Below the pieces are notes generated by a model. That model was not told the DNA's origin and did no database searches. It saw nothing but the letters and a program-made list of their open reading frames with translations. Shown here one piece after another: positions 8,288-17,010 of a stretch of DNA of 36,047 bases. Each line of letters opens with the position of its first letter. Position 1 is the stretch's first letter. Origin of the DNA: Verrucomicrobiota bacterium (GTDB lineage: Bacteria > Verrucomicrobiota > Verrucomicrobiia > Opitutales > Opitutaceae); NCBI GenBank assembly GCA_026398065.1, contig JAPLTR010000802.1, positions 1-36,047 on the forward strand, written 5' to 3'. A program made the translations under genes and the position numbers.

Positions 8288-8605
8288 GAGGGTAAGCGTC
8301 TGCTTCGCACCGGCGACGGTCGCGGCGATCTCGAGGGAAGGCGCGGCGACGCGGATGAAGTTTTCCATCTCACCGTCCAGCACATAGGCGCTGAGTTTGC
8401 CGGTGGCGGCGTCGCGCACGAGTTCGAGGTGATAGACTTCCTTGCCCAGCACGACGGGGGTGCCGCCGTGCGGGGCCTTGTGCTCGTGTTTCGCCGGCGC
8501 CGCATCGGCGGCGTGGTTGTGGCCGGCGTGCGGATCGCTCTTGGAGCAGGCGGCGAGCGCGCAGAGGAGCAGGCTGGCGAGGGCGGGGCGAAGGACGGGT
8601 TTCAT
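8288..8605 (-). pseudogene. Truncated His-rich lipoprotein
   Basis: An ATG at 8605 starts a lipoprotein signal ending LAAC (lipobox, Cys20), followed by a His-rich segment with HAGHNHA and [10 protein letters not shown], and a folded-looking part [19 protein letters not shown] through [20 protein letters not shown]. After about residue 106 (position 8288) the sequence turns into low-complexity Pro/Ser/Arg text. The frame has no stop before 7454, deep inside the GTPase gene on the same strand, and no frame has a stop between 8214 and 8290. The C-terminal half therefore appears lost through deletion, possibly with a frameshift. The intact part suggests a periplasmic metal-binding protein working with the neighbouring metallochaperone. 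It could also be an assembly error. Confidence 0.55.
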
Positions 8606-8625
8606 GGCTGAAGGCGGTGGAGAAA

Positions 8626-11481
8626 TCAGTTGGTCGGAGTGGCGGAAACGGGCGCACCGTCGGGGGTGAGCTCGACGATGTCGTAGCCGAAATCCTTCAC
8701 GGCGGGGAGGATCTTGGCCTTGTCGCCGACGAGGAGGATGTTGATCGCCTTCGTCTGGATCCACTTCGCGGCGATGCGGTCGATCTCGGCCTTGTCGATC
8801 GTGGCGAGGATCTTGTTCTGCGTGTCCACGAAGTCGGCGGGGAGATCGTAGTCCAGGATGCGGCGGATGAAGCCGGCCTTCTGCAGCGGCGTCTCGTAGA
8901 GGAGCGCGTCGCGCTGGCCGAGGGCGCTCTTGGTGAAGGCGAGTTCTTCGGCGGTGATGCCGCCCTGCGCGTAGTGGTTCAGTTCCTTGAGCACCTCGGT
9001 GAGGGCGCCGCCGGTGGCGTCGGCCTTGATGCCGGAGCTGAACGCGAAGGTGCCCGAGTACTTGCTGGCGCTGAAGGCCGTGCGGGCGCCGTAGGTCCAC
9101 GCCTTGTCCTCGCGGAGGTTGAGATTCACGCGGCTGCTGAAGGCGGCGCCGAGCGGGTAGTTCATCAACATCGCGCGGTAGTAGTCGCCGGTGGCGTCGT
9201 ATTTCTGGCCGGTCACGTAGCCGACGCGGAACTCGGTCTGGGCGGCCTTGGGCACATCGACGACGTAGATGCGCGTCTTCGCGATCGCGGGGGCGGCGGG
9301 GACGGCCGGGAGCTTCACCTCGCGGACGGGGAGTTTGGCGAGGAAGCCGAGGCGGCCGACGATCTCCTGCTGGGTGATGTCGCCGACGACCACGACCTTG
9401 GCGCCGCGGGCGGTGATCGCGCGGGCGTAGTAGCCCTCGATGTCCTGGAGGGTGAGGTTCTTCACGGTCTCCTCCGTACCCGAGGAGCTGATACCGAGGA
9501 TGCTCGTCGGGCCGTGGTTGAGCTTCGCAAAGACCTCCGTGGCGACGAGCGCGGGCTGGGACTTGCGGCTCTTGAACCCCTCGAGCATCTGGCGCTTGAG
9601 ACGGTCGAAGGCGGCGGCGGTGAACTTCGGGCGGAGCAGGCGCTCCTCGAGGAGGGGCAGGGTCTGGTCCAGGTTCTTCTTCAGGGTCTGTACGCTGAAG
9701 TTGATGTCGTCGAAATCGCTGCCTACGGAGACGCTGCTGCCGAGGGTCTGGAGCTCGACCTGCATCTGCTCGGCGGTGCGGTTCTGGGTGTCCTCGTTCA
9801 TCATGGCGGCGAACAGCGCCGCGAGGCCGGCCTTGGCGGGGTCGTCCGCCTGGAGCAGATGGCCGCCAGGGATGGACAGCGTCAGGGCGACGGTGGGGAG
9901 TTCGCGCGACTCGGCGCCGATCACCTTCGCGCCGGAGGGGAGGTCGGCGCGCCAGAAGGGCGGGACCTTGACGACGGGGTTGGGGCCGTTGCCGGGTACC
10001 TTGGTGCGGTCGAAGGTGTCGGTGGCCTTGGTGTACTTCAGGCCGGCGTAGCCGTAGTCGGGGGCGCGGTAGCCGGCGGAATCGACGGTGTAGTTGGCGG
10101 GAGCGGCGACGTTGTCCGGCGCGGCCTTGGTCACGATGCTGAGGATGACGGCGGGTTTGCCCTTGAGGTACTTTTCATAGACGCGCTGGACGTCCGCTTT
10201 GGTCACGGTGGTGTAGCGCTTGAGCTGGACCCCGATCTGGTTGGGCGTGCCGGTGAAGGTCTGCCACGCGGCGAGGGAGCTGACCTTGCCAGAGACGCTC
10301 TCGAGACTGTTGATCAGGCTCGCTTCCACGGCGCCGGTGAACTTCGCGATGTCGTCGTCGGTGACGCCGCGGGTGTCGAAGGACTTGATCGCCGCGTCGT
10401 AGAGCTGCTTGGTCTCGGCGAGGGAGACGCCCGGGGCGGGGGTGACGCTGAGCGTGAATTCGCCGGAGAGTTCGGCGGTGCTGTTGAACGCGGAGGCGTT
10501 GAGGGCCTTCTGGGGTTTGGTGAGCTGCTGGTAGAGGACGGAGTTTTTCCCCTGGCCGAGGACCTGGGCGAGACAGCGGAGGGCGGCTTCGTCAGGATGG
10601 TACGCCGGCACCGAAGGAAACGTGATCGAGAGCTGGGGGACGCGCGCGTAGTTGTCGACGAGAGTGAGGTAGCGGTCGCGGTCGAGCACCGGCGCGGGGA
10701 GCCTGGTCGGCTCCACGGCGGGGCCGCGGGGGATGGGGCCGAAGTATTTCTCGACGAGGGCGAGGACCTGCGCGGTGTCGATATCGCCGCCGAGGGTGAG
10801 CGTGGCGTTGTTGGGGCCGTACCAGCGGAGGAAAAAGTTCTTCAGGTCATCGACGGTGACGCGGTTGAGGTCCTCGACGTAGCCGATGGTGAGCCACGAA
10901 TACGGGTGGCCGTAGGGATAGAGGGCCTGGGCTGTGACCTCGCGGGCGAGGCCGTAGGGGCGGTTGTCGTAGTTCTGGCCGCGCTCGTTTTTCACCGTGC
11001 CGCGCTGGACCTCGAACTTCTTCTGCGTGACGGCGTCGAGGAGGAAGCCCATGCGGTCGGCCTCGAGCCAGAGCATCTTTTCCAGCTGGTTGCTCGGGAC
11101 GGTCTCGTAGTAGTTGGTTCGGTCGCGGTTGGTGGAGCCGTTGAGCGTGCCGCCGGCGGCGGTGACGATCTTGAAATGCTGGTCGTCGCCGACGTGGTCG
11201 CTGCCCTGAAACATCATGTGCTCGAAGAAGTGGGCGAAGCCGGACTTGCCGATTTCCTCGCGGGCGGAGCCGACGTGGTAGGTCACGTCCACGTGGACGA
11301 CCGGGTCGCTGTGGTCCTCGTGGAGGACGACGGTGAGGCCGTTGGGGAGGACGTATTTCGAGTAGGGGATGACGATCTGGCCGGCGACGGGGTCGACCTT
11401 CTCCAGGAGTTTCGGGGCGGCGGAGGCGACGACCGGGGCAAGCAGGAGCGCGGCGATGGCGACGACGGGGCGGAGGTGCAT
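8626..11481 (-). CDS. M16 family zinc metallopeptidase, two-domain, exported
   Basis: 951 residues. A signal peptide (MHLRPVVAIAALLLAPVVASAA) precedes the first M16 domain, which starts KYVLPNGLTVVLHED and contains the inverted zinc motif HFFEH (84-88) within SGFAHFFEHMMFQGS, plus a downstream VKNERGQN segment holding the third ligand Glu. A second M16-like half (from about residue 490, PPFWRADLPSGAKVIGAESRELPTV) lacks HxxEH, as in the usual active/inactive pairing. These pitrilysin-like peptidases degrade peptides in the periplasm; a PqqL-like role is possible. The start at 11481 is set by the signal peptide; the open frame further upstream lies over the CorC-type gene. It ends 20 bp before the lipoprotein start, so the two are likely co-transcribed. 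Confidence 0.92.
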   Translation of the reverse strand: MHLRPVVAIAALLLAPVVASAAPKLLEKVDPVAGQIVIPYSKYVLPNGLTVVLHEDHSDPVVHVDVTYHVGSAREEIGKSGFAHFFEHMMFQGSDHVGDDQHFKIVTAAGGTLNGSTNRDRTNYYETVPSNQLEKMLWLEADRMGFLLDAVTQKKFEVQRGTVKNERGQNYDNRPYGLAREVTAQALYPYGHPYSWLTIGYVEDLNRVTVDDLKNFFLRWYGPNNATLTLGGDIDTAQVLALVEKYFGPIPRGPAVEPTRLPAPVLDRDRYLTLVDNYARVPQLSITFPSVPAYHPDEAALRCLAQVLGQGKNSVLYQQLTKPQKALNASAFNSTAELSGEFTLSVTPAPGVSLAETKQLYDAAIKSFDTRGVTDDDIAKFTGAVEASLINSLESVSGKVSSLAAWQTFTGTPNQIGVQLKRYTTVTKADVQRVYEKYLKGKPAVILSIVTKAAPDNVAAPANYTVDSAGYRAPDYGYAGLKYTKATDTFDRTKVPGNGPNPVVKVPPFWRADLPSGAKVIGAESRELPTVALTLSIPGGHLLQADDPAKAGLAALFAAMMNEDTQNRTAEQMQVELQTLGSSVSVGSDFDDINFSVQTLKKNLDQTLPLLEERLLRPKFTAAAFDRLKRQMLEGFKSRKSQPALVATEVFAKLNHGPTSILGISSSGTEETVKNLTLQDIEGYYARAITARGAKVVVVGDITQQEIVGRLGFLAKLPVREVKLPAVPAAPAIAKTRIYVVDVPKAAQTEFRVGYVTGQKYDATGDYYRAMLMNYPLGAAFSSRVNLNLREDKAWTYGARTAFSASKYSGTFAFSSGIKADATGGALTEVLKELNHYAQGGITAEELAFTKSALGQRDALLYETPLQKAGFIRRILDYDLPADFVDTQNKILATIDKAEIDRIAAKWIQTKAINILLVGDKAKILPAVKDFGYDIVELTPDGAPVSATPTN

Positions 11482-11519
11482 GGCGGGCGGGGTGGCAGTG
11501 AGGCGGGGGGAACGCGGGG

Positions 11520-12842
11520 TCAAAGGGTGGGCACATCCTCGATGCGTTCGACGCGGATGCGGCGGATGCGCTCGGTGCTGACCTCGACGGCGGTGAGGCG
11601 GTACTCGCCGAGGGTGAGGACCTCGTCGCGCCGGGGCGGGTGGCCGAGATGGCGGGTCATCCACATCGCGACGGTCTCGCGGGGCAGCCATTCGAAGGAC
11701 CAGCCGGTCTCGGCCTGGAGCTCGCGCACGGTGAACGAGCCGGCCACGACGATGGAGAAGGTGGTGCGGTCGTAGATGGGGCCGGAGCCGAGGTCGAACT
11801 CGTCGCGGATGTCGCCGACGATCTCCTCGAGGACGTCCTCGAAGTTGACGATGCCGGCGAGGCGTTTCTCGGCGTCGAGGACGACGGCGAGATGGCTGCG
11901 ACCGGTGCGGAACTTCTCGATCATGATCGGCAGCTTGGTCGTCAGATCGAACTTGGTGATGGGGCGGATCAGCGGTTCGAAGGACGCGTCGGGGCCGAGG
12001 ACGGAGAGCTGCCAGAGCCATTCGCGGACAAGGAGGAGGCCGCGGACCTCGTCGATGCTACCGGCGCAGACCGGAAAGCGGCTGTGGCCGCTGATCTGGG
12101 CGGTGCGCAGGTTGTCGGCGATGGGCTTGTCGACCCAGAGGGCGACGACCTGGTCGCGGGGGAGCATGATCTGCTGCGCGGTGGTCTCGCGGACGCGCAG
12201 GGACTGGACCATGAGCTTGTTGATGAGGGCGTCGCCGGGGTGAGAGTGCTTGGCGTGGCTGAAGACGTATTCGAGTTCCTCGGCGGCGAAGCCGTGTTCG
12301 CCCTCGCCGGTGGGGCCGAGGCCGGCCCACCGGAGGAAGCGGTTGGCGGTGCCGTTGAGCAGCCAGATGAACGGGAAGAAGATGTAGTAGAAAACGAGGA
12401 GCGGGGCGGCGATCCAGAGGGTGACGCCCTTGGCGCGCTGGATGGCGAGAGACTTCGGGGCGAGTTCGCCAAAGATGATATGGAGAAAGGTGATGACGGC
12501 GAACGAGACGGCGAAGGCGACGGAGCTGATCGTGGCGGGCTCGAAGATGCCCCAGCGGGCGAGGAGCGGCTCTAGGCGGTGGGCGATGAAGGGCTCGCCG
12601 ACCCAGCCGAGGCCGAGGCTGGCGAGGGTGATGCCGAGCTGGGTCGCGGAGAGGGCGGCGTCGAGGTGCTCGGTGGCCTTGAGCGCAAACCGCACCCGCC
12701 AGCCGCCGGTCTTGGCGAGGGGCCGGAGCTGGCTGGAGCGGACCTTGACGAGGGCAAACTCGGCGGCGACGAAAAAGCCGTTGGCGGCGACGAGGGCGAG
12801 GACGACGAGGGTCTCCAGCGCGATGCCGAGGAAAGTGTTCAT
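11520..12842 (-). CDS. CorC/HlyC-family membrane protein (CNNM-CBS-CorC)
   Basis: 440 residues. The N-terminal DUF21/CNNM domain has about four membrane segments (LETLVVLALVAANGFFVAAEFALV, and helices around AVSFAVITFLHIIFGEL and LLVFYYIFFPFIWLL), with the typical FGELAPKSLA motif. Two CBS repeats follow (about 210-330, including MLPRDQVVALWVDKP and LAGIVNFEDVLEEIVGDI), then a CorC_HlyC transporter-associated domain ending in EDVPTL. Family members are linked to magnesium or cobalt efflux and tolerance. Start at ATG 12842, with a C-rich leader. It lies 38 bp before the M16 gene on the same strand. Confidence 0.92.
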   Translation of the reverse strand: MNTFLGIALETLVVLALVAANGFFVAAEFALVKVRSSQLRPLAKTGGWRVRFALKATEHLDAALSATQLGITLASLGLGWVGEPFIAHRLEPLLARWGIFEPATISSVAFAVSFAVITFLHIIFGELAPKSLAIQRAKGVTLWIAAPLLVFYYIFFPFIWLLNGTANRFLRWAGLGPTGEGEHGFAAEELEYVFSHAKHSHPGDALINKLMVQSLRVRETTAQQIMLPRDQVVALWVDKPIADNLRTAQISGHSRFPVCAGSIDEVRGLLLVREWLWQLSVLGPDASFEPLIRPITKFDLTTKLPIMIEKFRTGRSHLAVVLDAEKRLAGIVNFEDVLEEIVGDIRDEFDLGSGPIYDRTTFSIVVAGSFTVRELQAETGWSFEWLPRETVAMWMTRHLGHPPRRDEVLTLGEYRLTAVEVSTERIRRIRVERIEDVPTL

Positions 12843-13570
12843 GGATCGGTCGGAGCGTAGTGGCTATGCGGTGACAGGCCAGCTTTGGATTTTCGCGCCG
12901 GCCGGGTGGCGCGCGATGAAAGGGGCGGGGTCGCGGAGACAGGTGGCCGGGCCGTGGTCCGGGGCGTTCGCGGGTCCGTCCCGGCAGGCCGGATCGGGTC
13001 GGAGCCGCCTTGATCTGCCTTGATCCACCTTGATCTGGTCGGATTTGGTCGGATTTAACCGGATTTGGTCGGATCGGCCCGGAGGCAAGGGGGCCGCGGT
13101 TTTGGGTTCGGCCCGGCGGGCGGGAAGGGAGCGGCGCGGCCTGGACCGGGCTTCATCTACCTTGATCTGGTCGGATGGGGCGGAGGGGCGGGACGTGCGG
13201 GTACCTTGATTTGGTCGGATTTGGTCGGTGGTGGTGCGATTTGGCCCGAGACGGGCCGCCGCCTTCGGGGTGACGCGTGAGGGGTGGGCGAGGGACGCCG
13301 GGCCGGAACAGGTTGGCGGTACCTTGATCTGGTCGGATTTGGTCGGATTTACCTGGATTGGGTTGGATCGGCTCGGATGCGGCGGGTGGTGCGGTGCGAG
13401 CGGCAGGGGGAGGATGGCGGATTGGGCCCGGCTTTCGGGCTCCGACCGCGCGCTTCCGGCGCGGTACGCGGGAGCGGTGGCTCGGACCGGAGCGGTCCGG
13501 CCTCGACCGGGAAGTGGAGCGGGGTGCATGCGGGAGCCTGGGTTGATCGGTGAGTCCATGGTACCGGTGG
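12843..13570. other. Long gene-free stretch carrying short repeats
   Basis: About 730 bp with no protein-like reading frame. Open frames exist on both strands because stop codons are rare at this GC content, but their translations are low-complexity Arg/Pro/Ser text. The part at 13008-13380 holds the repeat array described separately. The right edge (13571-13615) turns abruptly AT-rich before the chromate transporter gene. Confidence 0.7.
13008..13380. repeat. Dispersed array of a 10-nt unit (GGTCGGATTT) with CCTTGATCTG heads
   Basis: A core ACCTTGATCTGGTCGGAT occurs at 13027, 13159 and 13321, with a variant at 13203 (ACCTTGATTTGGTCGGAT). Three copies continue into further GGTCGGATTT-like 10-mers. 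Additional CCTTGATC units precede the first copy (from 13008). Copy spacing is 132, 44 and 118 bp, so this is neither a simple tandem array nor a CRISPR. All copies point the same way. No known element is recognised. Confidence 0.75.
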
Positions 13571-13615
13571 TTCATAAAAAATCAACTTAAAAGGTGATAT
13601 AAAGAACATACGATG
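13571..13615 (+). promoter_or_regulatory. AT-rich promoter candidate for the chromate transporter
   Basis: A sharply AT-rich 45-bp patch in GC-rich surroundings. It contains TATAAA at 13598-13603 and TACGAT at 13609-13614 as possible -10 elements. No well-spaced -35 hexamer is evident. Confidence 0.35.
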
Positions 13616-13652
13616 TTGCCCCGGCGGCGGGCGGCGGAGGCGTGGGCGCGGG

Positions 13653-15092
13653 GTGATGTTTGGGCGGATTCCCGATTGTCAGGGTCCGGGTGGCCGTTTG
13701 GATGCGGGGGTGGATTCCGCGCGCGGCACCGAAACGGAGGCGAATCACGGTTCGGGCGACCGAAGCGGGGCGGCGCCCGCGCGGCCGTCGTTCGGCGAGG
13801 CGCTGCGGTTTTGGTCGAAACTCGGGTGGATCAGCTTCGGCGGGCCGACGGGGCAGATCGCGATCATGCACACGGAACTGGTGGAGCGGAAGCGCTGGAT
13901 CGGGGAGTCGCGGTTTTTGCACGCGCTGAATTTCTGCATGCTGCTGCCGGGGCCGGAGGCGACGCAGCTCGCGATCTACTGCGGTTGGCTGCTGCACCGC
14001 ACGTGGGGCGGGATTCTGGCGGGGGTGCTCTTTGTGCTGCCCTCGGCGTTTATTTTGTGGGGCCTGAGCTATGTCTATGTGGCCTATGGGACGGTCGGCT
14101 GGATCGCGGCGGTGTTCCACGGCCTGAAGGCGGCGGTGCTGGCCGTGGTGGTCGCGGCGGTGCTGCGGATCGGGAAAAAGGCGCTGAAAAACCCGGTGAT
14201 GTGGGCGATCGCGGCGGTGGCGTTTTTGGCGATCTTCGTCCTGAAGGTGCCGTTTCCGGCGATCGTCGCCGGGGCGGCGGTCGTGGGCTGGGTGGGCGGG
14301 TGGAAATGGGAGACGGTCTTTAATGTGGTGAAGGGGCACGGCGGTGCGGCGGCGGCGGGCCGCGGACGCGCGGTGATCGACGATGCGGATGCGTCCCCGG
14401 CGCATGCGATGCCGTCCTGGCGGCGGACCGCGCGGGTGCTGGCGGTGGGGCTCGCGCTGTGGGGCCTGCCGCTGGTGGCGGCCGGGGTCTGGCAGGGGTG
14501 GGGCGGGACGCTGGTGCGCGAAGGGGTCTTCTTCAGCAAGGCGGCGATGGTGACGTTTGGGGGGGCGTATGCGGTGCTGCCCTATGTGGCGCAGCAGGCG
14601 GTGGAGCATTTCTCCTGGCTGACGGCGCCGCAGATGCTCGACGGGCTCGGGCTGGCGGAGACGACGCCGGGGCCGCTGATCATGGTGCTTCAGTTCGTGG
14701 GCTTTCTCGGCGCGTGGAACCATCCCGGGACGCTCGCCCCGCTGACGGCGGCGACGCTCGGCGCGGCGATGACGACGTGGGTGACGTTTGTGCCGTGCTT
14801 CCTGTGGATCTTTCTCGGCGCGCCGCACATCGAACAGCTGCGCGAAAACCGGCGGCTGACCTGCGCGCTCTCGGCGGTGACGGCGGCGGTGGTGGGCGTG
14901 GTGCTCAACCTCGCCGTGTGGTTCGGCTGGCACGTGGTGCGGCCGGCGGGGGAGGCGGGCGGGACGACGGACTGGTTTGTCGTGGCGGTGGGCGTCGCGG
15001 CCTTTGTCGTCCTGCAAAAATGGAAGGCGGACGTGCTGCCTGTGGTGCTCGCGAGCGGGGTGCTGGGGCTGGTGTGGTCGTGGGTGGGGTGA
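13653..15092 (+). CDS. chrA: Chromate ion transporter, ChrA (CHR) family, two-domain
   Basis: 479 residues from the first possible start. Two homologous CHR halves are visible: the first has SKLGWISFGGPTGQIAIMH, ELVERKRWI and LPGPEATQLAIYCGWLLHR; the second has MVTFGGAYAVLPYVAQQAVE and AETTPGPLIMVLQFVGFLGAW. About 10-12 membrane helices run through both. Long-chain ChrA proteins expel chromate by an anion exchange or proton-driven mechanism and confer chromate resistance; some act on sulfate. The N-terminal ~44 residues before PSFGEALRFW are low-complexity, so the true start could be GTG 13653, ATG 13656 or GTG 13710. A GGAGG at 13636-13640 lies 12 nt before 13653. It converges on the DUF5990-like gene with a 4-bp gap. 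Confidence 0.92.
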   Translation: MMFGRIPDCQGPGGRLDAGVDSARGTETEANHGSGDRSGAAPARPSFGEALRFWSKLGWISFGGPTGQIAIMHTELVERKRWIGESRFLHALNFCMLLPGPEATQLAIYCGWLLHRTWGGILAGVLFVLPSAFILWGLSYVYVAYGTVGWIAAVFHGLKAAVLAVVVAAVLRIGKKALKNPVMWAIAAVAFLAIFVLKVPFPAIVAGAAVVGWVGGWKWETVFNVVKGHGGAAAAGRGRAVIDDADASPAHAMPSWRRTARVLAVGLALWGLPLVAAGVWQGWGGTLVREGVFFSKAAMVTFGGAYAVLPYVAQQAVEHFSWLTAPQMLDGLGLAETTPGPLIMVLQFVGFLGAWNHPGTLAPLTAATLGAAMTTWVTFVPCFLWIFLGAPHIEQLRENRRLTCALSAVTAAVVGVVLNLAVWFGWHVVRPAGEAGGTTDWFVVAVGVAAFVVLQKWKADVLPVVLASGVLGLVWSWVG

Positions 15093-15096
15093 GCGA

Positions 15097-15597
15097 CTAC
15101 GGCAGGTCCCACGCGACGTTGGGATGACCGGGCCGGACCGAAGCGCAGAGCGGGCCACCCTTGGCGTCGGTCAGGTCGAGGGTGACGCGGAGGGGCTTTT
15201 TACGAAGTGCGACGGCCGCGATCTGCGGCCACGTGAGATGAGCGAGGTGGACTTTCAGCCGGCGGAACCGGCCGAAGGTGGCGCTCGTGGCGCCCAGGCC
15301 CCAGCAGAGATAAAAGAAACGCTCCTCGCGCGAGCCCTGGGCAAAACGGCCGAGGAAATTCGGCGAGCCAGCGGCATCGGCGAGGCGGAACTCCGGACGG
15401 AGCACCGTTTTTCCAACCGAACCGGGCACGATGCCGACCACGTCGTTTCCCTCCTGGATACCGAGATAGACGGGAACTCCGTCAAAGGTGGCCGGAAGAT
15501 TTTGGCAACGGACCTCCAGGGTTAGACTCGATGGCAGGGGACCCATGGGCGCGAAATTGGCGGAACGGGCGAGGGGGTGCAAGGCGGCTGAAACCAT
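15097..15597 (-). CDS. DUF5990-like small protein
   Basis: 166 residues. The segment SPNFLGRFAQGSREERFFYLCWG followed by FRRLKVHLAHL matches my memory of DUF5990 proteins (a FxGPFAQGxxxxRFxYxxWG pattern followed by a basic RRxKxxL strand). These are small cytoplasmic proteins of unknown function. The first Met is at 15597; a second Met at 15546 gives 149 residues and starts nearer the conserved part. Neither has a Shine-Dalgarno sequence. There is no signal peptide. The gene ends 4 bp from the chrA stop in convergent orientation. Confidence 0.7.
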   Translation of the reverse strand: MVSAALHPLARSANFAPMGPLPSSLTLEVRCQNLPATFDGVPVYLGIQEGNDVVGIVPGSVGKTVLRPEFRLADAAGSPNFLGRFAQGSREERFFYLCWGLGATSATFGRFRRLKVHLAHLTWPQIAAVALRKKPLRVTLDLTDAKGGPLCASVRPGHPNVAWDLP

Positions 15598-15887
15598 CGA
15601 TCTGGGCCCGGCGATATGCTTTGGCCCAAGCAGGGCTCATCGCCCGCGGCTTCATTGGCGCCGCCCGGGAATGTAACGCACAATCCCGTAGTCGCGATGC
15701 CGCTGTGGTGCATCCTTTCCGCCAAGCACGGAGTCGGCACCTCATGAATGCACCGTGCGAGCTCCCCTTCCCCTGCGACTGAGGCAAGTGTGTTAATGCC
15801 CCCGCAAGCGGGGCGCAGGGTTGGCGCGGTCGTGGGTGGAGTGACTTGGGATCGAAGGTCGCCGGGCCCGTCGTGATGCGGTTTGCC
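15598..15887. other. Intergenic stretch without recognised gene
   Basis: 290 bp. Short open frames on both strands look non-protein-like. The only structure I see is a hairpin, CCCCGC (15800-15805) with GCGGGG (15808-15813), about 75 nt past the stop of the minus-strand gene at 15888; it may terminate that transcript. Confidence 0.4.
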
Positions 15888-16709
15888 TCAGAATTGGAGG
15901 GTGCGCAACGGGCCGATCTTCACGCCGAATTGTTCGTCGTAAGGCGTCACGTGCTTGAGGTCGGTGCGCACCGCTGTGTCTTCCGTGGTGTTCGCCTGAC
16001 CGAACAGGGGTTTGTTGGTGGTCCGTGAGGTGCGCTTCACCGGCACCGCCGGATAGCGGGGATCCGGCGACCCGAATTCAACCTCGGTGAGTCCGTCCGA
16101 AAACTTTCCTCCCGCGATACGCACGGTGGCGCGCTGTCGGATGGTCACCCGTTCGAACTGCCGGTGCTGCCTGTTGACCCGGGCGGTCAGTTGAAACGCG
16201 TCAAAGGGTTTCGCGGTGGTGTCGCCGACCTTGTGCAGGGGCACGTCGTAGGTGACGGCGGTGGCGTCCTCGGCGAGCACGGTTGCACGGCCGAGTTCGG
16301 GGACGACGAGCTGGTTGAGGATCGGGAGTTGAAACTCCTCTCCGCCCGGTGCATCGAGCGGCGCAACCGGTGGCCTGGCCTGCCGGCGTTTCGCCGCCTG
16401 CTCTTGTTGCTCCGCCCATTGGCTGAGCTGTTTTTCCGTCGGCGGCTTGCCGGAGAGTTTGAGCGGCACCCGCTGCCGCGCGTAGGGCTGCGACGGATCC
16501 ACCCGCACCACCGTCTCCGCCTTCGGTTTGCCCCCGGTACCGAGGCCGGAGTGCGTTTCCGTGTAGGCCCAGCGACCCTGCTGCCCGATGAACGCGTTGA
16601 AGGCCGCGTCGAGCAACGGAGGTGGCGACGCGGAGTCTGCGGCCAGACAGATGGACGAAGTCGTGAGCCAGTAGAGGAGCGGGCGCCTCCAACCGAACAA
16701 GGGGGGCAT
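15888..16709 (-). CDS. Secreted protein of unknown function
   Basis: 273 residues. An N-terminal signal (RRPLLYWLTTSSICLAADS) sends it to the periplasm. The mature part starts with a GRWAYTETHSGLG segment, has a charged helix with KQLSQWAEQQEQAAKRRQ around 95-113, and ends with beta-rich text (FQLTARVNRQHRQFERVTIRQRATVRIAGGKFSDGL). I recognise no family; the beta-rich second half vaguely recalls LolA/LppX-type folds, which is only an impression. This is the one start in the window with a strong Shine-Dalgarno: AAAGGAGG abuts the ATG at 16709, too close to use, but is 9 nt from an in-frame TTG at 16700, which I think is the better start (270 residues). Confidence 0.75.
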   Translation of the reverse strand: MPPLFGWRRPLLYWLTTSSICLAADSASPPPLLDAAFNAFIGQQGRWAYTETHSGLGTGGKPKAETVVRVDPSQPYARQRVPLKLSGKPPTEKQLSQWAEQQEQAAKRRQARPPVAPLDAPGGEEFQLPILNQLVVPELGRATVLAEDATAVTYDVPLHKVGDTTAKPFDAFQLTARVNRQHRQFERVTIRQRATVRIAGGKFSDGLTEVEFGSPDPRYPAVPVKRTSRTTNKPLFGQANTTEDTAVRTDLKHVTPYDEQFGVKIGPLRTLQF

Positions 16710-17010
16710 CCTCCTTTAACCCAAGGGCGACAAAAAAGTTCCCTGGCACGCGCCGATGGTCACCGCGCGGCACGCGACGAACGCGCGCCGCGTTCCGGTC
16801 TCGGCCGGCCCGCCCAGGCGGTCGAGGACAAACTGGGGGCGGTTTTGAAACCTCGGAGATGCCCCGGCATCCCCGCGAACTGCGTCCGCGTGCCCGGGGT
16901 GGAGACGGGGGCGCGAGGGGTCGCGGAACGGGCGGAACCGACGGACTCGCCAGGCCCCCCGGGGCGTTTGGGCGACGGCGGGGCGGCGCGGGCGACGGAG
17001 CGCGGCCTGA
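16710..17010. other. Intergenic stretch without recognised gene
   Basis: About 300 bp between the divergent genes at 16709 and 17120. Frames on both strands are open but give Arg/Gly/Pro-rich text unlike a protein. The Shine-Dalgarno of the leftward gene lies at its left edge, and the hairpin cluster of the rightward gene begins at 17011. Confidence 0.5.

Noticed and set aside
8617-11775. Plus-strand open frame of over 1000 codons opposite the M16 peptidase
   Set aside because: Its translation is Gly/Glu/Val/Asp-rich antisense text; the minus strand has signal peptide, HFFEH and a complete M16 layout. High GC suppresses stop codons in the antisense frame.
13008-13380. Possible CRISPR array or iteron origin
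   Set aside because: Copies are few, unevenly spaced, degenerate at the ends and without unique equal-length spacers or cas or rep genes nearby.
12864-13559. Minus-strand open frame over the repeat region, with repeated NPTKSDQIKV text
   Set aside because: The apparent peptide repeats are simply the DNA repeats translated; the rest is Arg/Pro/Ser noise, and other frames are equally open.
15482-15787. Minus-strand 101-codon frame partly overlapping the DUF5990-like gene
   Set aside because: No signal, domain or hydrophobic pattern, and it overlaps a better-supported gene in another frame.
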